DNA of 64,000 nucleotides from Bradyrhizobium zhengyangense (GCF_022012435.1 NZ_JAKLUA010000012.1:1-64000), one strand, 5' to 3'; shown: positions 43,660 to 53,276, counted from the first letter of the stretch. A program made the numbers and translations. The notes: generated by a model not told the origin, from the letters alone.

Positions 43660-44634
43660 ATGAATTTCTCGCAATGGTCCCGCAGTCTCGTGAAGACGCT
43701 TGCCGTCGTCCTGGCGCTTGCGCTGCCGACGGCGCTTGCGATCTCGTCCGCCGACGCCCGCGTCGGCGGCGGCTTCTCGTCGGGTTCGCGCGGTTCGCGG
43801 ACCTTCTCGGCCCCGCCGTCGACCACGACAGCGCCGGGCTCGACCTCGCAATTCAACCGCACCTATAGCCAGCCCGGCGCCGGCATGAGCACGAGCGCGC
43901 CTTCGCGCGGCGGGCTGTTCGGCCGCGGCGGCGGCTTCTTGGGCGGTCTTGCGGCCGGCTTTCTCGGCGCAGGTCTTCTGGGCATGCTGTTCGGCGGCGG
44001 CCTGTTCGACGGTCTCGGCGGCCTGTCGTCGTTCCTGGGCCTGATCATCCAGATCGTGCTCGTGGTGTTCGTGGTGCGGCTGGCGATGTCCTGGTGGCAG
44101 CGCCGCAATTCGCCGCAGGCGGCCTATGCCGGCGCTGATGCGGGTCCGCAGACCAACTATCGCAGCGGCCTAGGTGGCGGTCTTGGCTCTGGTCTCGGCG
44201 GCGGCTTCGGCTTTGGCGCAAACAGCGCGCCGCTCGAGATCAAGCCTGCCGACTACGCGGCGTTCGAGCATCTGCTCGGCGACATCCAGTCTGCGTGGTC
44301 GAACGAGGACGTTGCAAAGCTGCACACGCTCGCGACGCCGGAAATGGTCTCCTATTTCGAGCAGGACCTTGCGCAGAACCGCGCGCGCAATGCGGTCAAC
44401 AAGGTGACCAATGTCAAGCTGTTGCAGGGCGACCTCGCGGAAGCCTGGCGTGAAGGCGAGACCGACTACGCGACGGTGGCGATGCGCTTCGCGCTCACCG
44501 ACAAGACGGTCGACCGCAACACCGGCGCGATCGTTGCAGGCAGCGAGCAGCCCGGCGAGGTCACCGAAGTCTGGACCTTCGCCCGTCGCCAGGGCAGCCC
44601 CTGGGAATTGTCGGCGATCCAGCAGACCAACTGA
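43660..44634 (+). CDS. Tim44-domain membrane protein
   Basis: A 324-aa protein. Signal (1-32, ending SADA), a Gly/Ser-rich stretch (33-100), one or two membrane segments within GGLAAGFLGAGLLGMLFGGGLFDGLG and LIIQIVLVVFVVRLAM (about 100-150), another Gly-rich stretch, then a Tim44-like domain (about 195-322): DYAAFEHLLGDIQSAWSNEDVAKLHTLATPEMVSYFEQDL. Bacterial relatives are called Tim44-like; the role is unclear. ATG 43660, with 43636 an alternative. Confidence 0.88.
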   Translation: MNFSQWSRSLVKTLAVVLALALPTALAISSADARVGGGFSSGSRGSRTFSAPPSTTTAPGSTSQFNRTYSQPGAGMSTSAPSRGGLFGRGGGFLGGLAAGFLGAGLLGMLFGGGLFDGLGGLSSFLGLIIQIVLVVFVVRLAMSWWQRRNSPQAAYAGADAGPQTNYRSGLGGGLGSGLGGGFGFGANSAPLEIKPADYAAFEHLLGDIQSAWSNEDVAKLHTLATPEMVSYFEQDLAQNRARNAVNKVTNVKLLQGDLAEAWREGETDYATVAMRFALTDKTVDRNTGAIVAGSEQPGEVTEVWTFARRQGSPWELSAIQQTN

Positions 44635-44655
44635 TCGCACGCAGGACAATAAACG

Positions 44656-44689
44656 AGGGCGTCGTGCTTCGGCACGGCGCCCTTTTTCT
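44656..44689 (+). terminator. Rho-independent terminator of the Tim44-like gene
   Basis: AGGGCGTCGTGC, a TTCG loop and GCACGGCGCCCT form a 12-pair stem (one G-U) followed by TTTTTC. Confidence 0.9.
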
Positions 44690-44805
44690 TTGCGCCGCTC
44701 ATCTCCTGATACGGCCGACCACTTTGCGAGAAGCACTTAATTGCTTGTTGCCCGCGCCGGGCTCCCGCAATTTCGCGCCAGCCAGTTGGAGAAGGAGATT
44801 ATTCG

Positions 44806-46191
44806 GTGAGCCAGTCCGTCGCGCGCTTCAGGACAAATCATGACAACGCCGCCACGAATTCGTCCCCGCTGCTGGAGGCGATTGATGCTGCGTATGACCG
44901 GATCGAGGCCGAGCGCGACCGCAATTGCTGGATCTATCTCCGCCCGCGGGAAGAGGCGCTCGAAGCATGCCGTAAGCTCGTGGCGCGCGCACGGACCGGC
45001 GAACATCTTTCGCTGCTCGGCATTCCCTTCGGCGTGAAGGACAATATCGATGTCGAGGGAATGCCGACCACCGCCGCATGCCCGGCGTTCAGCTATACGC
45101 CCTGGCATTCCGCGCGCAGCGTCGAACGCCTCACCGCGGCGGGCGCTATCTGCCTCGGAAAGACCAATCTCGATCAGTTCGCCACGGGCCTGTCCGGCGC
45201 GCGTTCGCCCTATGGCCCCTGCGCCTCGGTTGCCGACGCGCGCTATGTTTCGGGGGGCTCAAGTTCCGGTTCTGCGGTCGCCGTGGCGGCAGGGCACGTG
45301 GCGTTCGCGCTCGGCACCGACACTGGCGGGTCTGGCCGCATACCTGCCGGCTTCAACAACATCGTTGGGATCAAGCCGACCGTTGGGCTGGTGTCGTCAC
45401 GCGGGCTGGTGCCGAATTGCCCGACCATCGATTGCGTTTCGGTGTTCTGCAATACCGTCGGCGATGGCGAAGCGATCCTCGACATTATCGAAGGGTTCGA
45501 CTTCGAGGATCCCTACAGCCGCCAGCCCAGGGCCTTGTCTTTCGCGAGCGGAGCGGCGTCATCATTCCGGTTCGGCCGCATTGCATCAGCCGATCTCGAA
45601 TGCTTCGGCATGCCGGAATGCGGCGAGCTCTATGAGCGCGCCTGCGAGCGGTTCACTGCGATCGGCGGAACGGCCGTTGAGGTGGACTTCGCCCCGTTCC
45701 GCCAGGCCGGGGAGTTGATGTTCAGCGGTCCCTGGGTGGCGGAGCGGCACTCGGCCATCGCTTCGCTGCTGGACATTGAGTCCGGCTCCCTGCTTGATGT
45801 CACCAAAACGGTTCTGGGCTCAGCGGGCGGCTACTCGGCGATCGACACGTTTGGCGCCATTCACCGGTTGCGCCGACTTTGTCGCGACGCCGAGTCGATC
45901 TTTGCGGGGATCGATGCGCTGGTGGTTCCGACCGCACCGCGGCCATTCACATTGGAGGAGATGTTTCGCGATCCGATCACCCTCAACAATCGCCTCGGCT
46001 ACTACTCGTACTTTGCCAATCTGCTCGATCTCTGCGGCGTGGCGGTTCCGAATGCGACATTGCCTGATGGCATGCCGATGGGCGTGACTCTGCTGGCGCC
46101 GGCGTGGCACGATCGTGCGCTGATCGGACTGGCGCGGCGCTTCGAGGCCAGCGCAGACGAAACGGCGTTCGAATTGAAGCGCAGCGCCTGA
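44806..46191 (+). CDS. Amidase, allophanate hydrolase-like
   Basis: A 461-aa amidase-signature enzyme. GTG 44806 follows GAAGGAG. Catalytic Lys in GIPFGVKDNIDVEGMPTTAACPAF (about residue 75), cis-Ser in YVSGGSSSGSAVAVAAG, and nucleophile Ser in DTGGSGRIPAGFNNIVGIKPT. LGKTNLDQFATGLSGARSPYG and the PAGFNN pattern match AtzF/allophanate hydrolases, which split allophanate to CO2 and ammonia. The C-terminal domain found in the 600-aa enzymes is missing. Convergent with the Crp-ABC operon, which may supply its substrate. Confidence 0.87.
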   Translation: MSQSVARFRTNHDNAATNSSPLLEAIDAAYDRIEAERDRNCWIYLRPREEALEACRKLVARARTGEHLSLLGIPFGVKDNIDVEGMPTTAACPAFSYTPWHSARSVERLTAAGAICLGKTNLDQFATGLSGARSPYGPCASVADARYVSGGSSSGSAVAVAAGHVAFALGTDTGGSGRIPAGFNNIVGIKPTVGLVSSRGLVPNCPTIDCVSVFCNTVGDGEAILDIIEGFDFEDPYSRQPRALSFASGAASSFRFGRIASADLECFGMPECGELYERACERFTAIGGTAVEVDFAPFRQAGELMFSGPWVAERHSAIASLLDIESGSLLDVTKTVLGSAGGYSAIDTFGAIHRLRRLCRDAESIFAGIDALVVPTAPRPFTLEEMFRDPITLNNRLGYYSYFANLLDLCGVAVPNATLPDGMPMGVTLLAPAWHDRALIGLARRFEASADETAFELKRSA

Positions 46192-46201
46192 AAGGCGGAG
46201 T

Positions 46202-46954
46202 CTATTCCACCTCCTGCCCGAGCATCGAAAGATCCAGGATCGAAATCACGGATCTGTCGTATCGGATCACGCCTTCCTCCTGGAGCCGCGCGAGTTGCAC
46301 GGTCACCCATTGGCGGGTGGACCCGATGAGATTGGCGAGATCGCCGTGGGTGAACGGCATGCCGACGATGATCTCGTTGTCGCGCCTCACGCCGTAGACG
46401 TGCGACAGGAAGATCAGCAGGCTATGCAGCCGCTCGGTCACCGATCGCGTCCCGAGCATCTGGGCCATCGCCGAATAGCATCGCGCCTTGAACGCCAGGG
46501 CATCCAGCAAGGCGACGGCGATTGCCGGCGACTCCAGCGCAAGCCGCCGCAGCGCCGGTCCAGGCATGAACGTCAACTGGCTGCGCTCTGCCGCAACCGA
46601 TGTCCACATGTGCGGGCCCGTTCCGAAGATATCGGGGCCGCCGACGAAGTTGCCGGGAAACCAGTAGGCGAGGGTGACCTCGCGGCCCGATGGCGCCGCA
46701 TAGTAGCTGCGGATGCGCCCCTCGCTGATCAGGTAGATCCCGGCCTGTGCGTCGCCCTGAGACCAAACCAGTTGGCCGGCTTCCAGCGTCTTCGCGCGCC
46801 CGATCGCACGCAAGCGATTGCGATCGACCCGGTCAAGGCCATCGAGCAAGCCAGGCAGCGGCCTGACGAGGTCGTCCGACTCGGCCAGCATCACACCTGC
46901 CGCTATCGCGCTGTTCGCCCTGTGCATGGCCGGCTCCACTGTGAGACCCGGCAT
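46202..46954 (-). CDS. Crp/Fnr-family transcriptional regulator
   Basis: A 250-aa regulator. Cyclic nucleotide-binding fold (about 35-150) with AGQLVWSQGDAQAGIYLISEGRIRSYYAAPSGREVTLAYWFPGNFVGG, a long dimer helix, and a winged HTH with MPFTHGDLANLIGSTRQWVTVQLARLQEEGVIRYDRSVISILD. No FNR-type N-terminal Cys cluster. The ABC importer genes lie upstream on the same strand with a 62-base gap, so it probably responds to their substrate or its products. Confidence 0.9.
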   Translation of the reverse strand: MPGLTVEPAMHRANSAIAAGVMLAESDDLVRPLPGLLDGLDRVDRNRLRAIGRAKTLEAGQLVWSQGDAQAGIYLISEGRIRSYYAAPSGREVTLAYWFPGNFVGGPDIFGTGPHMWTSVAAERSQLTFMPGPALRRLALESPAIAVALLDALAFKARCYSAMAQMLGTRSVTERLHSLLIFLSHVYGVRRDNEIIVGMPFTHGDLANLIGSTRQWVTVQLARLQEEGVIRYDRSVISILDLSMLGQEVE

Positions 46955-47016
46955 CGATTATTCAAGAACCATGCCAGCGCGCTACGGCCCTCTCTCGATT
47001 GGCGCGTTCGAGGCGA

Positions 47017-47877
47017 TCAGCTCGCGTCCGACTGATTGAACGCCCGCAACCCTTCTGCGCGGATGACGTCGAGACAATCCTTTTTGAGGGAAAGATAGGT
47101 TGGCTCGACCATGATAGAACTCGACCGCGGGCGCGGTAGCTTGACCGCGACGTCGCGCAGGATGCGGCCCGGTCCCGCGCTCATGATGAGAACGCGGTCG
47201 GCCAGCACGATGGCTTCATCGATGTCATGCGTGACGAATACGATGGTCGCCTTGATCCGGTCGCGCAGCTCCAGCAGATTGTCTTGCATCACCGCCCGGG
47301 TCTGCGCGTCGAGGGCCCCGAAAGGCTCGTCCATCAGCAGCACTCGAGGCTGATTGGCCAGCGCCCGCGCAATCGCCACACGCTGTTGCATGCCGCCGGA
47401 CAGCGTGTTCGGATAGGCATCGGCGAAACGCTTGAGACCGATCATCGCGATCAAATCGTCGGCGATGGCATTCGCGTCCGCCTTGGACTTCCCATGCATC
47501 CTGGGGCCATGAGCGATGTTCCTGCGAACTGACTTCCAGGGGAAAAGATGCGGCTGCTGGAACACCATGCCGACATCGGGCCGCGGGGCGTAAACAGGCG
47601 AGCCCTCCACCAGGATGTCGCCTTCAAACGGCACTTCCAGTCCGGCGATCGTGTTGAGCACCGTCGACTTGCCGCAGCCGGAGGGCCCGACGATGCAGAC
47701 GAACTCGCCAGGCGCGACGTCAAAGGACACGCGATCCACCGCGATGGTCTGCCCGCGCTTGGTGTCAAACACGATGCTCAGGTTTGAGACTTGAATGGCG
47801 GGTTGCGTCCGCGCCGATTCCACAGAGACCGGCGGGCTTGCCAGGGCCAATTTCACGATCGATCGAGATCCCGACAT
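47017..47877 (-). CDS. ABC importer ATPase (nitrate/sulfonate/taurine type)
   Basis: A 286-aa ATPase. Walker A GPSGCGKST (about residue 64), Q-loop VFQQPHLFPWKSV, signature LSGGMQQRVAIARALA, Walker B RVLLMDEPFGALD, and H-loop FVTHDIDEA. Close in type to SsuB/TauB. ATG 47877 overlaps the permease stop (TGATG); GTG 47886 is the alternative. Forms one importer with the next two genes. Confidence 0.94.
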   Translation of the reverse strand: MSGSRSIVKLALASPPVSVESARTQPAIQVSNLSIVFDTKRGQTIAVDRVSFDVAPGEFVCIVGPSGCGKSTVLNTIAGLEVPFEGDILVEGSPVYAPRPDVGMVFQQPHLFPWKSVRRNIAHGPRMHGKSKADANAIADDLIAMIGLKRFADAYPNTLSGGMQQRVAIARALANQPRVLLMDEPFGALDAQTRAVMQDNLLELRDRIKATIVFVTHDIDEAIVLADRVLIMSAGPGRILRDVAVKLPRPRSSSIMVEPTYLSLKKDCLDVIRAEGLRAFNQSDAS

Positions 47878-48701
47878 CAACGCCACCAGACAGTACGTTC
47901 GGCAAGGGCCGCAAACAGCCGGTCAGCGATGAACGATATCAACCCGAGCGCGGCGAGCCCGCCCATGACCTGGCCCGTTTGCATGTTCTGCTGCGCAATC
48001 TCGATCCTGTAGACAATGCCGGCGAAAGTGCCTGCAAGTTCGGCCGCGACAAGCGTGTAAAAGGAGATGCTGACGGCGGTGCGCAATCCGACCACGATGT
48101 AGGGCAGCGCGCCCAACAGCACGATCTCCTGCAGCATCTGCCGCCGCGGCGTGCCGAGCATCAACGCCGCCCGGATCAGGCCGCGGTCGACCTTCTGCAC
48201 GCCGATGTGGGTCGAAAGCCAGACCGTGAAGAACACGCCCCATACGACGAGGAACAGTTTTCCCGCCTCCGACAGGCCGAACCAGAGAATGACGATCGGC
48301 ACGAAAGCAATCGGCGGAATTGGCCGCAGGATATGGAAGAGCGGGGACAGCAGGCTCGAAACGACAGGGAATTGGCCGGTGAGGATGCCGAGCAGAATGC
48401 CGAGTGCGCCGCCCACGATGAACCCGGTGGTGACGCGAAGGAGGCTCGCCGAGAGATCACCGAGGAATTGTCCGCTTCGTATCCATTCGAGGACGGCCGC
48501 GGCAACCACCGTCGGCGGCGGAAACAGCACCATGTTGACGGCGCCGGAGCGGGACGCCAGTTCCCAGAGGCCGACGAACAGCGGCAGCGAAAGCGCACCG
48601 ACCAGAATATTGAGGCGGCGAAGACGTGCTGAATCCGTCCGCCGATTGCGACCATCAGTGCGGAGAGCAATCTTTTGTGGTGCTGAAGTGCCGTCCTGCA
48701 T
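47877..48701 (-). CDS. ABC importer permease (SsuC/TauC type)
   Basis: A 274-aa protein with six predicted membrane helices. ATG 48701; the longer frame overlaps the binding protein gene. The EAA loop is GTPRRQMLQEIVLLGALPYIVVGLRTAVSISFYTLVAAEL (about 175-215). LRPIPPIAFVPIVILWFGLSEAGKLFLV is the family mark. Starts 14 bases after the binding protein gene stops. Confidence 0.93.
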   Translation of the reverse strand: MQDGTSAPQKIALRTDGRNRRTDSARLRRLNILVGALSLPLFVGLWELASRSGAVNMVLFPPPTVVAAAVLEWIRSGQFLGDLSASLLRVTTGFIVGGALGILLGILTGQFPVVSSLLSPLFHILRPIPPIAFVPIVILWFGLSEAGKLFLVVWGVFFTVWLSTHIGVQKVDRGLIRAALMLGTPRRQMLQEIVLLGALPYIVVGLRTAVSISFYTLVAAELAGTFAGIVYRIEIAQQNMQTGQVMGGLAALGLISFIADRLFAALAERTVWWR

Positions 48702-48715
48702 GGCTGTGCGGGTGC

Positions 48716-49717
48716 CTATTTCCACGAAAGGGTGACACGCTCCGGGGCGATCTTCTTCAGCGGCTCGCTGACGACGACCTTGCTGAAGTCTGGCATCGCC
48801 GCTCCCGGAGGGTGGTTGCCGCTCTCGAGGCGCCATGCGGAGTGGGTCTTGAGAATCTCTACCAGCCGGTCGTCGAGGCGCACGCGGTAGACATAGTCGG
48901 TCCAGATCGGGGCGAGTTCGTCCCGCTTCATGCCGACCGCGTCCGCCACGACCGTGATCGCGTCATCCTGATGTGCCTTCATCCAGACCTCGGCATCGAT
49001 CAGTGCGGCGATGAACTTCTCGACCAGCGCGGGGTTGGCGTCCAGATAGGGCCTCATGACGACGATGTTGAACGTCTCGGAGTAGGTGCCTGAAGTATCG
49101 AGCTCAGCGACGGCTTCGCCCAGGGCCTTCTTCGCGTTGGCGATGTGGGGCTCCCACGTGTCGATCGCGTCGATGCTTCCTGCTGCAAGTGCCGGCAGCA
49201 TCTCCTGCGGCCGCAGGTTGACGAGGGTGACATCCTTGGCAGTCAATCCCGCTGACTTCAGCAAAGTCGCAGTGTAAACCTCGCTGCCGGTGCCAGCCGT
49301 GAATCCGATTCGCTTGCCGCGAAGATCCGCCTTGGTCTTGACGCCGGCCTTGGCCGCGACGACCGTCTTGAGGTCGGAATATTCCATGCCCGCGACGAAG
49401 GCGATGGGCTGGTTTGCCATCGCCGAGGCGGTGACCGGTGCCTCGGCCGTCGTCGCGATGTCGGCGCCGCCACCGATCACGGTATCCAGGCATTGCTTGC
49501 CGGACGTGAAGTTCGAGACCGTGATGTCCAGTCCGTTCTTTTCGAAAATCCCCTTCGATTTGGCGACGATCGCAAGGCCGGAGATCGGTCCGAGGTTTTG
49601 CGCAAGACGGGCTTTGAGCAATTCTGCGGCCGAGACGCAGTCCGGGCTGATGACGAGGCAGCAAAGCGCCGCATAGCCGGCAATGGCCGAAAGTGGGCGG
49701 ACGGTGTTCCAGTGCAT
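48716..49717 (-). CDS. ABC importer substrate-binding protein (NMT1/SsuA-like)
   Basis: A 333-aa periplasmic protein. ATG 49717 with AGGGGAA upstream; signal 1-30 ends VSAAE. Two-lobed NMT1-type fold: GPISGLAIVAKSKGIFEKNGLDITVSNFTSGKQCLDTVIGGGADIATTAEAPVTASAMANQPI, KADLRGKRIGFTAGTGSEVYTATLLKSAGL and AGSIDAIDTWEPHI. The ligand is probably a small sulfonate, nitrate-like or nitrogen compound; the nearby amidase suggests a urea- or amide-type substrate, which is inference. Confidence 0.92.
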   Translation of the reverse strand: MHWNTVRPLSAIAGYAALCCLVISPDCVSAAELLKARLAQNLGPISGLAIVAKSKGIFEKNGLDITVSNFTSGKQCLDTVIGGGADIATTAEAPVTASAMANQPIAFVAGMEYSDLKTVVAAKAGVKTKADLRGKRIGFTAGTGSEVYTATLLKSAGLTAKDVTLVNLRPQEMLPALAAGSIDAIDTWEPHIANAKKALGEAVAELDTSGTYSETFNIVVMRPYLDANPALVEKFIAALIDAEVWMKAHQDDAITVVADAVGMKRDELAPIWTDYVYRVRLDDRLVEILKTHSAWRLESGNHPPGAAMPDFSKVVVSEPLKKIAPERVTLSWK

Positions 49718-50004
49718 GACGATTTCCCCTCGCGCCGCGCCCGGCGGCAGCCCCGATGTGATCGCGGATACCGCCCTGAACGGTTCCGCCACAGACTCCC
49801 GCGTCCTCCCCTGGCCGATCGCTTGAGGATCAGCCGATATTGGCATGCTCGCCCGGCGTTACGATCTCGGGAAGCAATTAATCGACACGTTCTTTGGGCA
49901 ACCGGCGTGATGGACTGTCAGCAAGGCAGCGCCGACTCGTCCTGACGGAACCTTCGACCGCATGCTACATTGGGTTGTCGCTCCCACGCTCACGGACCCC
50001 TCCC

Positions 50005-50712
50005 ATGAATTACGAGCTCTACTACTGGCCCGAGATCCAGGGCCGCGGTGAATATGTGCGGCTGGCGCTGGAGGAGGCGGGTGCGGATTACATCGACGTC
50101 GCACGCGGTCCGCGCGGCAGTGGCGCCATGATGAAGATGATGGAGGTCCACAAGGGTACGCCGCCCTTTGCGCCGCCGTTCCTGAAGGCCGGTAAGCTCG
50201 TCATTGGCCAGACCGCCAACATCCTGCTCTATCTCGGCAGCCGACACGCCCTCGCGCCGAAGACGGAAGCGGGCAAACTCTGGGTGCACCAGCTTCAACT
50301 CACCATCACCGATTTCGTGGTCGAAATCCACGACACCCACCATCCGCTCGGGCCATCGCAGTATTACGAAGACCAGAAGGCGCCCGCAAAGAAGCGCACC
50401 GCTGACTTCTGGGACGAGCGCGTGCCGAAATATCTCGGCTATTTCGAACAGCTCCTCGACGACACCGGCGGTGCCTATGTCACCGGTCGACGCTTGACCT
50501 ACGTCGATCTCTCGCTGTTCCAGATCGTCGCCGGATTGCGCTACGCCTTTCCCAGGCGCATGAAGGCGTTCGAGAAGAAAATCCCAGGTCTCGTCGGCCT
50601 GCACGACCGCGTTGCCGCGCGGCCGAACATCAAGGCCTATCTCGCCAGCGAGCGCCGCATTCCCTTCAATGAGCAGGGCATCTTTCGACGCTATCGCGAG
50701 CTTGACGGTTAG
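50005..50712 (+). CDS. Glutathione S-transferase
   Basis: A 235-aa GST. Thioredoxin-like N-terminal domain: MNYELYYWPEIQGRGEYVRLALEEAGADYIDV, with the conserved cis-Pro region near FAPPFLKAGKLVIGQTANILLYLG (about 52-75, including the glutathione-binding QT). The helical C-terminal domain has GRRLTYVDLSLFQIVAGLRYAFPRRM, the N-capping Asp motif. The layout is nearest to sigma/mu-type classes with Tyr7 as a catalytic candidate. Substrate unknown. Confidence 0.92.
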   Translation: MNYELYYWPEIQGRGEYVRLALEEAGADYIDVARGPRGSGAMMKMMEVHKGTPPFAPPFLKAGKLVIGQTANILLYLGSRHALAPKTEAGKLWVHQLQLTITDFVVEIHDTHHPLGPSQYYEDQKAPAKKRTADFWDERVPKYLGYFEQLLDDTGGAYVTGRRLTYVDLSLFQIVAGLRYAFPRRMKAFEKKIPGLVGLHDRVAARPNIKAYLASERRIPFNEQGIFRRYRELDG

Positions 50713-50758
50713 AGCGTTTTCGAGCGAAGTGAGCGCAAGTTCGCGTCAAGAAAACGCG
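50713..50758. repeat. Dispersed palindromic repeat after GST gene
   Basis: GCGTTTTC (50714-50721) and GAAAACGC (50750-50757) close an element with AGCGAAGTGAGCGC in the middle. Its type is frequent in Bradyrhizobium and Rhodopseudomonas intergenic DNA. It may also act as the end of the GST transcript. Confidence 0.7.
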
Positions 50759-51078
50759 TCAGGACAACAGTCCAGCCGGTCCGGACAGGGGCTGGCGGCA
50801 GCCTCTGTTCAGGACCGGCCGCTTCGGGCGCGATCGGTCGCCCAAAGATGTCATGGCTCCCGACCGGCGGTGCGCGTCGAGGGCCAGATTGATCGTCGGT
50901 CTGATCGGGAGCGGATGCGAGGTCATGCTCGTCGGGACAGGGGGGCTTGCAGAACATCATCGCGTCTCGCGTCGTGCACCCGGATCGGATCAGTGTGCGG
51001 GTGCGGCCTTCTGTAGCGAGGCCCGGCTGCGGCGGCATCAGTCGAACGGAGGACGTGGAGTTGTTTCGGCAGTCGCGT
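50759..51078. other. Gene-poor stretch between GST and methyltransferase
   Basis: About 320 bases. A minus-strand frame is open here but has odd composition (Cys/Arg/Pro-rich) and no known motif; I see no gene. Confidence 0.45.
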
Positions 51079-51753
51079 TCACCACACTCCAGGCAACAGG
51101 CGGTAACGCACGCGTGCAGCATAATCGGCATAGCCTGACAGACCGGCCATGAGGGTACGCTCCTCGATGCCGATGCGGATCGCGAGCAGTACGAGAAAGA
51201 GCGGCGCGGTGGCCAGGCCCCACCACGAGCCGAGGATCAGCGGCACGCTGGCGAAGAACAGGATCATGCCGCTGTACATGGGATGGCGGACATGGGCGTA
51301 GGGCCCGGTCGAGATCACGCGTTGCGCGCGCTCGGCCTGTAGCTTCACCACGGGCGCGGCGAAGGAATTCTCGCGAAAGACCCACAATGTGAACAGCGTC
51401 GAGGCGATGAACAGCACGAAGCCCAGCAACTGCCACGCCACGTTCATACTGGAGGCAAGATGGCGCCGGTCGAGCCCCATCGCGACGAGCCAACCCAGCA
51501 TCGCCGCGATGAAGGCGACCATGAAGACCTTGTCGGCGGCCGGTTGATCTCTCTGGAGAACGGGCCGCAGACGCTCCGCCAGAAGCGCCGGGTCGATCCG
51601 GTAAAGCCACCAGCCGCAGAGCGGGCCAAGCAAGACGGAGGTGACGAGAAACACCCACGCGCCGGGCCAATGCAGCGTGCCGGCGGCCGCGAACAGCAGC
51701 GCGCCCATTGCGGCGGTGAGAACAGTGTTCTGCAACAGCAGACGTACGATCAT
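51079..51753 (-). CDS. Isoprenylcysteine methyltransferase-like membrane protein
   Basis: A 224-aa protein with five or so membrane segments. The C-terminal part has VISTGPYAHVRHPMYSGMILFFASVPLILGS and IEERTLMAGLSGYADYAARVRYRLLPGVW, the ICMT/PEMT pattern (RHPMY...G, with E and Y for S-adenosylmethionine binding). ATG 51753. Bacterial members methylate lipid or unknown substrates; here unknown. Confidence 0.88.
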   Translation of the reverse strand: MIVRLLLQNTVLTAAMGALLFAAAGTLHWPGAWVFLVTSVLLGPLCGWWLYRIDPALLAERLRPVLQRDQPAADKVFMVAFIAAMLGWLVAMGLDRRHLASSMNVAWQLLGFVLFIASTLFTLWVFRENSFAAPVVKLQAERAQRVISTGPYAHVRHPMYSGMILFFASVPLILGSWWGLATAPLFLVLLAIRIGIEERTLMAGLSGYADYAARVRYRLLPGVW

Positions 51754-51832
51754 GTTCGATCTGCCTCCATCACGCGCGGGTGCAATGATCACATGCTTCC
51801 GGCAAACATAAGGCCGGTGCGGCAGGCGGGCT

Positions 51833-52948
51833 TCAGATCTTGATGGGCGGCGTGAAGGCCGCCAGCAGCCGCACCAGATCTGCCTGTCGTTTGGTTCCGG
51901 TCTTGGTGAAGATCCTGGCGAGGTGAGTCTTGATCGTCGTTTCGGCGACGCCCACGCTTTTGGCCACGTCAGGAACCCCGCCGACCTCGACGATGGAAAG
52001 GAATACGCGCAGTTCGGCCGGCGTCAGCTTGAACAGCTTACGGATCAGATCAGGCGCGACGATCGTGTCGAGCGCTGCCTTGCTGACGAACAGGACGGCG
52101 CAGGCCTCGTGGCTCGCCCCGAACATTTGCCGGCGCCCCGCGGTCAGTGGCACGAGATGCCCGACATAATACGAGCCATCGCGCGCTGTCAGATGCAGCG
52201 AGATGCCCATCGTCGCCCTGTCGCCGTGAGCCGTGCTCGCCAATGCCTGTCGCAGCATGCGATCCGCATTCAGGTCTGATGTCACGAGCCGGCCGTGCAC
52301 GGCGCGAAGGACGTCGGCTTCCTCGAGAATGTCCCGCGCGCTCGCATTGGAATGCGTGATATGACCGACGGCATCGAGCAGCAGGACCGCGGCGCGCAGG
52401 GCGTCGAGCGTGTGGGCCGACGTCGTCTCCAATGCGTTCTGATGCTGTAGCTTTTGCCGGACATGCATGGCCCGTTGCATGTGCGGCGTGATGTAGGAAA
52501 TTACCTGGTACATCCTGCGATCGACAAGGCCACCGGCCTTCATGATCGAGAGGCGGGACAATCCCGCAGCGGACTTGTCGAGCAGGATATTTGCGGCATC
52601 TTCGAGACCTTGCGGTCGCGTCCACTCGTTGTAGAACATGGTCGTCCGGAATTCGTCGACGTCGATCCAGTCTCCGATCGTCTGGATCTGGCCGACTGGC
52701 GCGTGGAGCACGGCCCGCGACGGATCGAACGGCTCGTAGGTTTCGATATAGGATTGAACAAAGGCGGGGTCGACGCCGACGGCATGCGAGATCACGGCCT
52801 CGCCGGCGGCTCCGATCCGGACCAGACCACCGCTCTGGCCGCCCGCGAGGTCCACGATGCTGCCAAGGGTCGACGTCCACAGGGAATCGTCGAGCGCTGC
52901 ATCGTAGATGTCCCCGACCAGCGACAGCAGCTCTTCACTCGGTTCCAT
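51833..52948 (-). CDS. LuxR-type transcriptional regulator
   Basis: A 371-aa protein. The C-terminal HTH is LTPAELRVFLSIVEVGGVPDVAKSVGVAETTIKTHLARIFTKTGTKRQADLVRLLA (about 305-362), a LuxR/FixJ-type domain. The N-terminal 300 residues have a PAS-like part (about 190-280, with AVLLLDAVGHITHSNASARDILEE) after an unknown sensor region. No receiver domain. Its target is not evident. Confidence 0.88.
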   Translation of the reverse strand: MEPSEELLSLVGDIYDAALDDSLWTSTLGSIVDLAGGQSGGLVRIGAAGEAVISHAVGVDPAFVQSYIETYEPFDPSRAVLHAPVGQIQTIGDWIDVDEFRTTMFYNEWTRPQGLEDAANILLDKSAAGLSRLSIMKAGGLVDRRMYQVISYITPHMQRAMHVRQKLQHQNALETTSAHTLDALRAAVLLLDAVGHITHSNASARDILEEADVLRAVHGRLVTSDLNADRMLRQALASTAHGDRATMGISLHLTARDGSYYVGHLVPLTAGRRQMFGASHEACAVLFVSKAALDTIVAPDLIRKLFKLTPAELRVFLSIVEVGGVPDVAKSVGVAETTIKTHLARIFTKTGTKRQADLVRLLAAFTPPIKI

Positions 52949-53276
52949 TGGCGCGTCCCATAAACATATGGATGGGCTTGTTCGGCCTCGAAGATGAGCA
53001 CGCCGGATGTGGAATTTTGATGAGCCGGATCACACTTCAGGCCGCCGAGATCGCTTGCAGGATCCTGAGAGAGGTCAGCCTGGCGCCGAAAAGGACCTCG
53101 CGGTGCGCGCCAATGGCTGCGCGGCCTCGGCGACGCGAGCGAACGTTCGATGCAACGAGAGACGCGCAATGATGCGCGCGGCCGTCGCGCACGAGTCTGG
53201 CCGCGCCGTCCGCCAAATGCGGACGCGCGAAAGGCCCGGCCGTCAAGACCGGGCGATCCATCGCAGAAAAGTCAGA
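52949..53276. other. Intergenic stretch, nothing clear
   Basis: About 330 bases between the LuxR-type gene and a small minus-strand gene. Open frames here have no conserved features. It should contain the LuxR-type gene's promoter, but no box stands out. Confidence 0.45.

Noticed and set aside
50709..51131. A 140-residue minus-strand frame after the GST gene
   Set aside because: Cys/Arg/Pro-rich composition, overlap with a dispersed repeat at its end and no motif; most likely chance.
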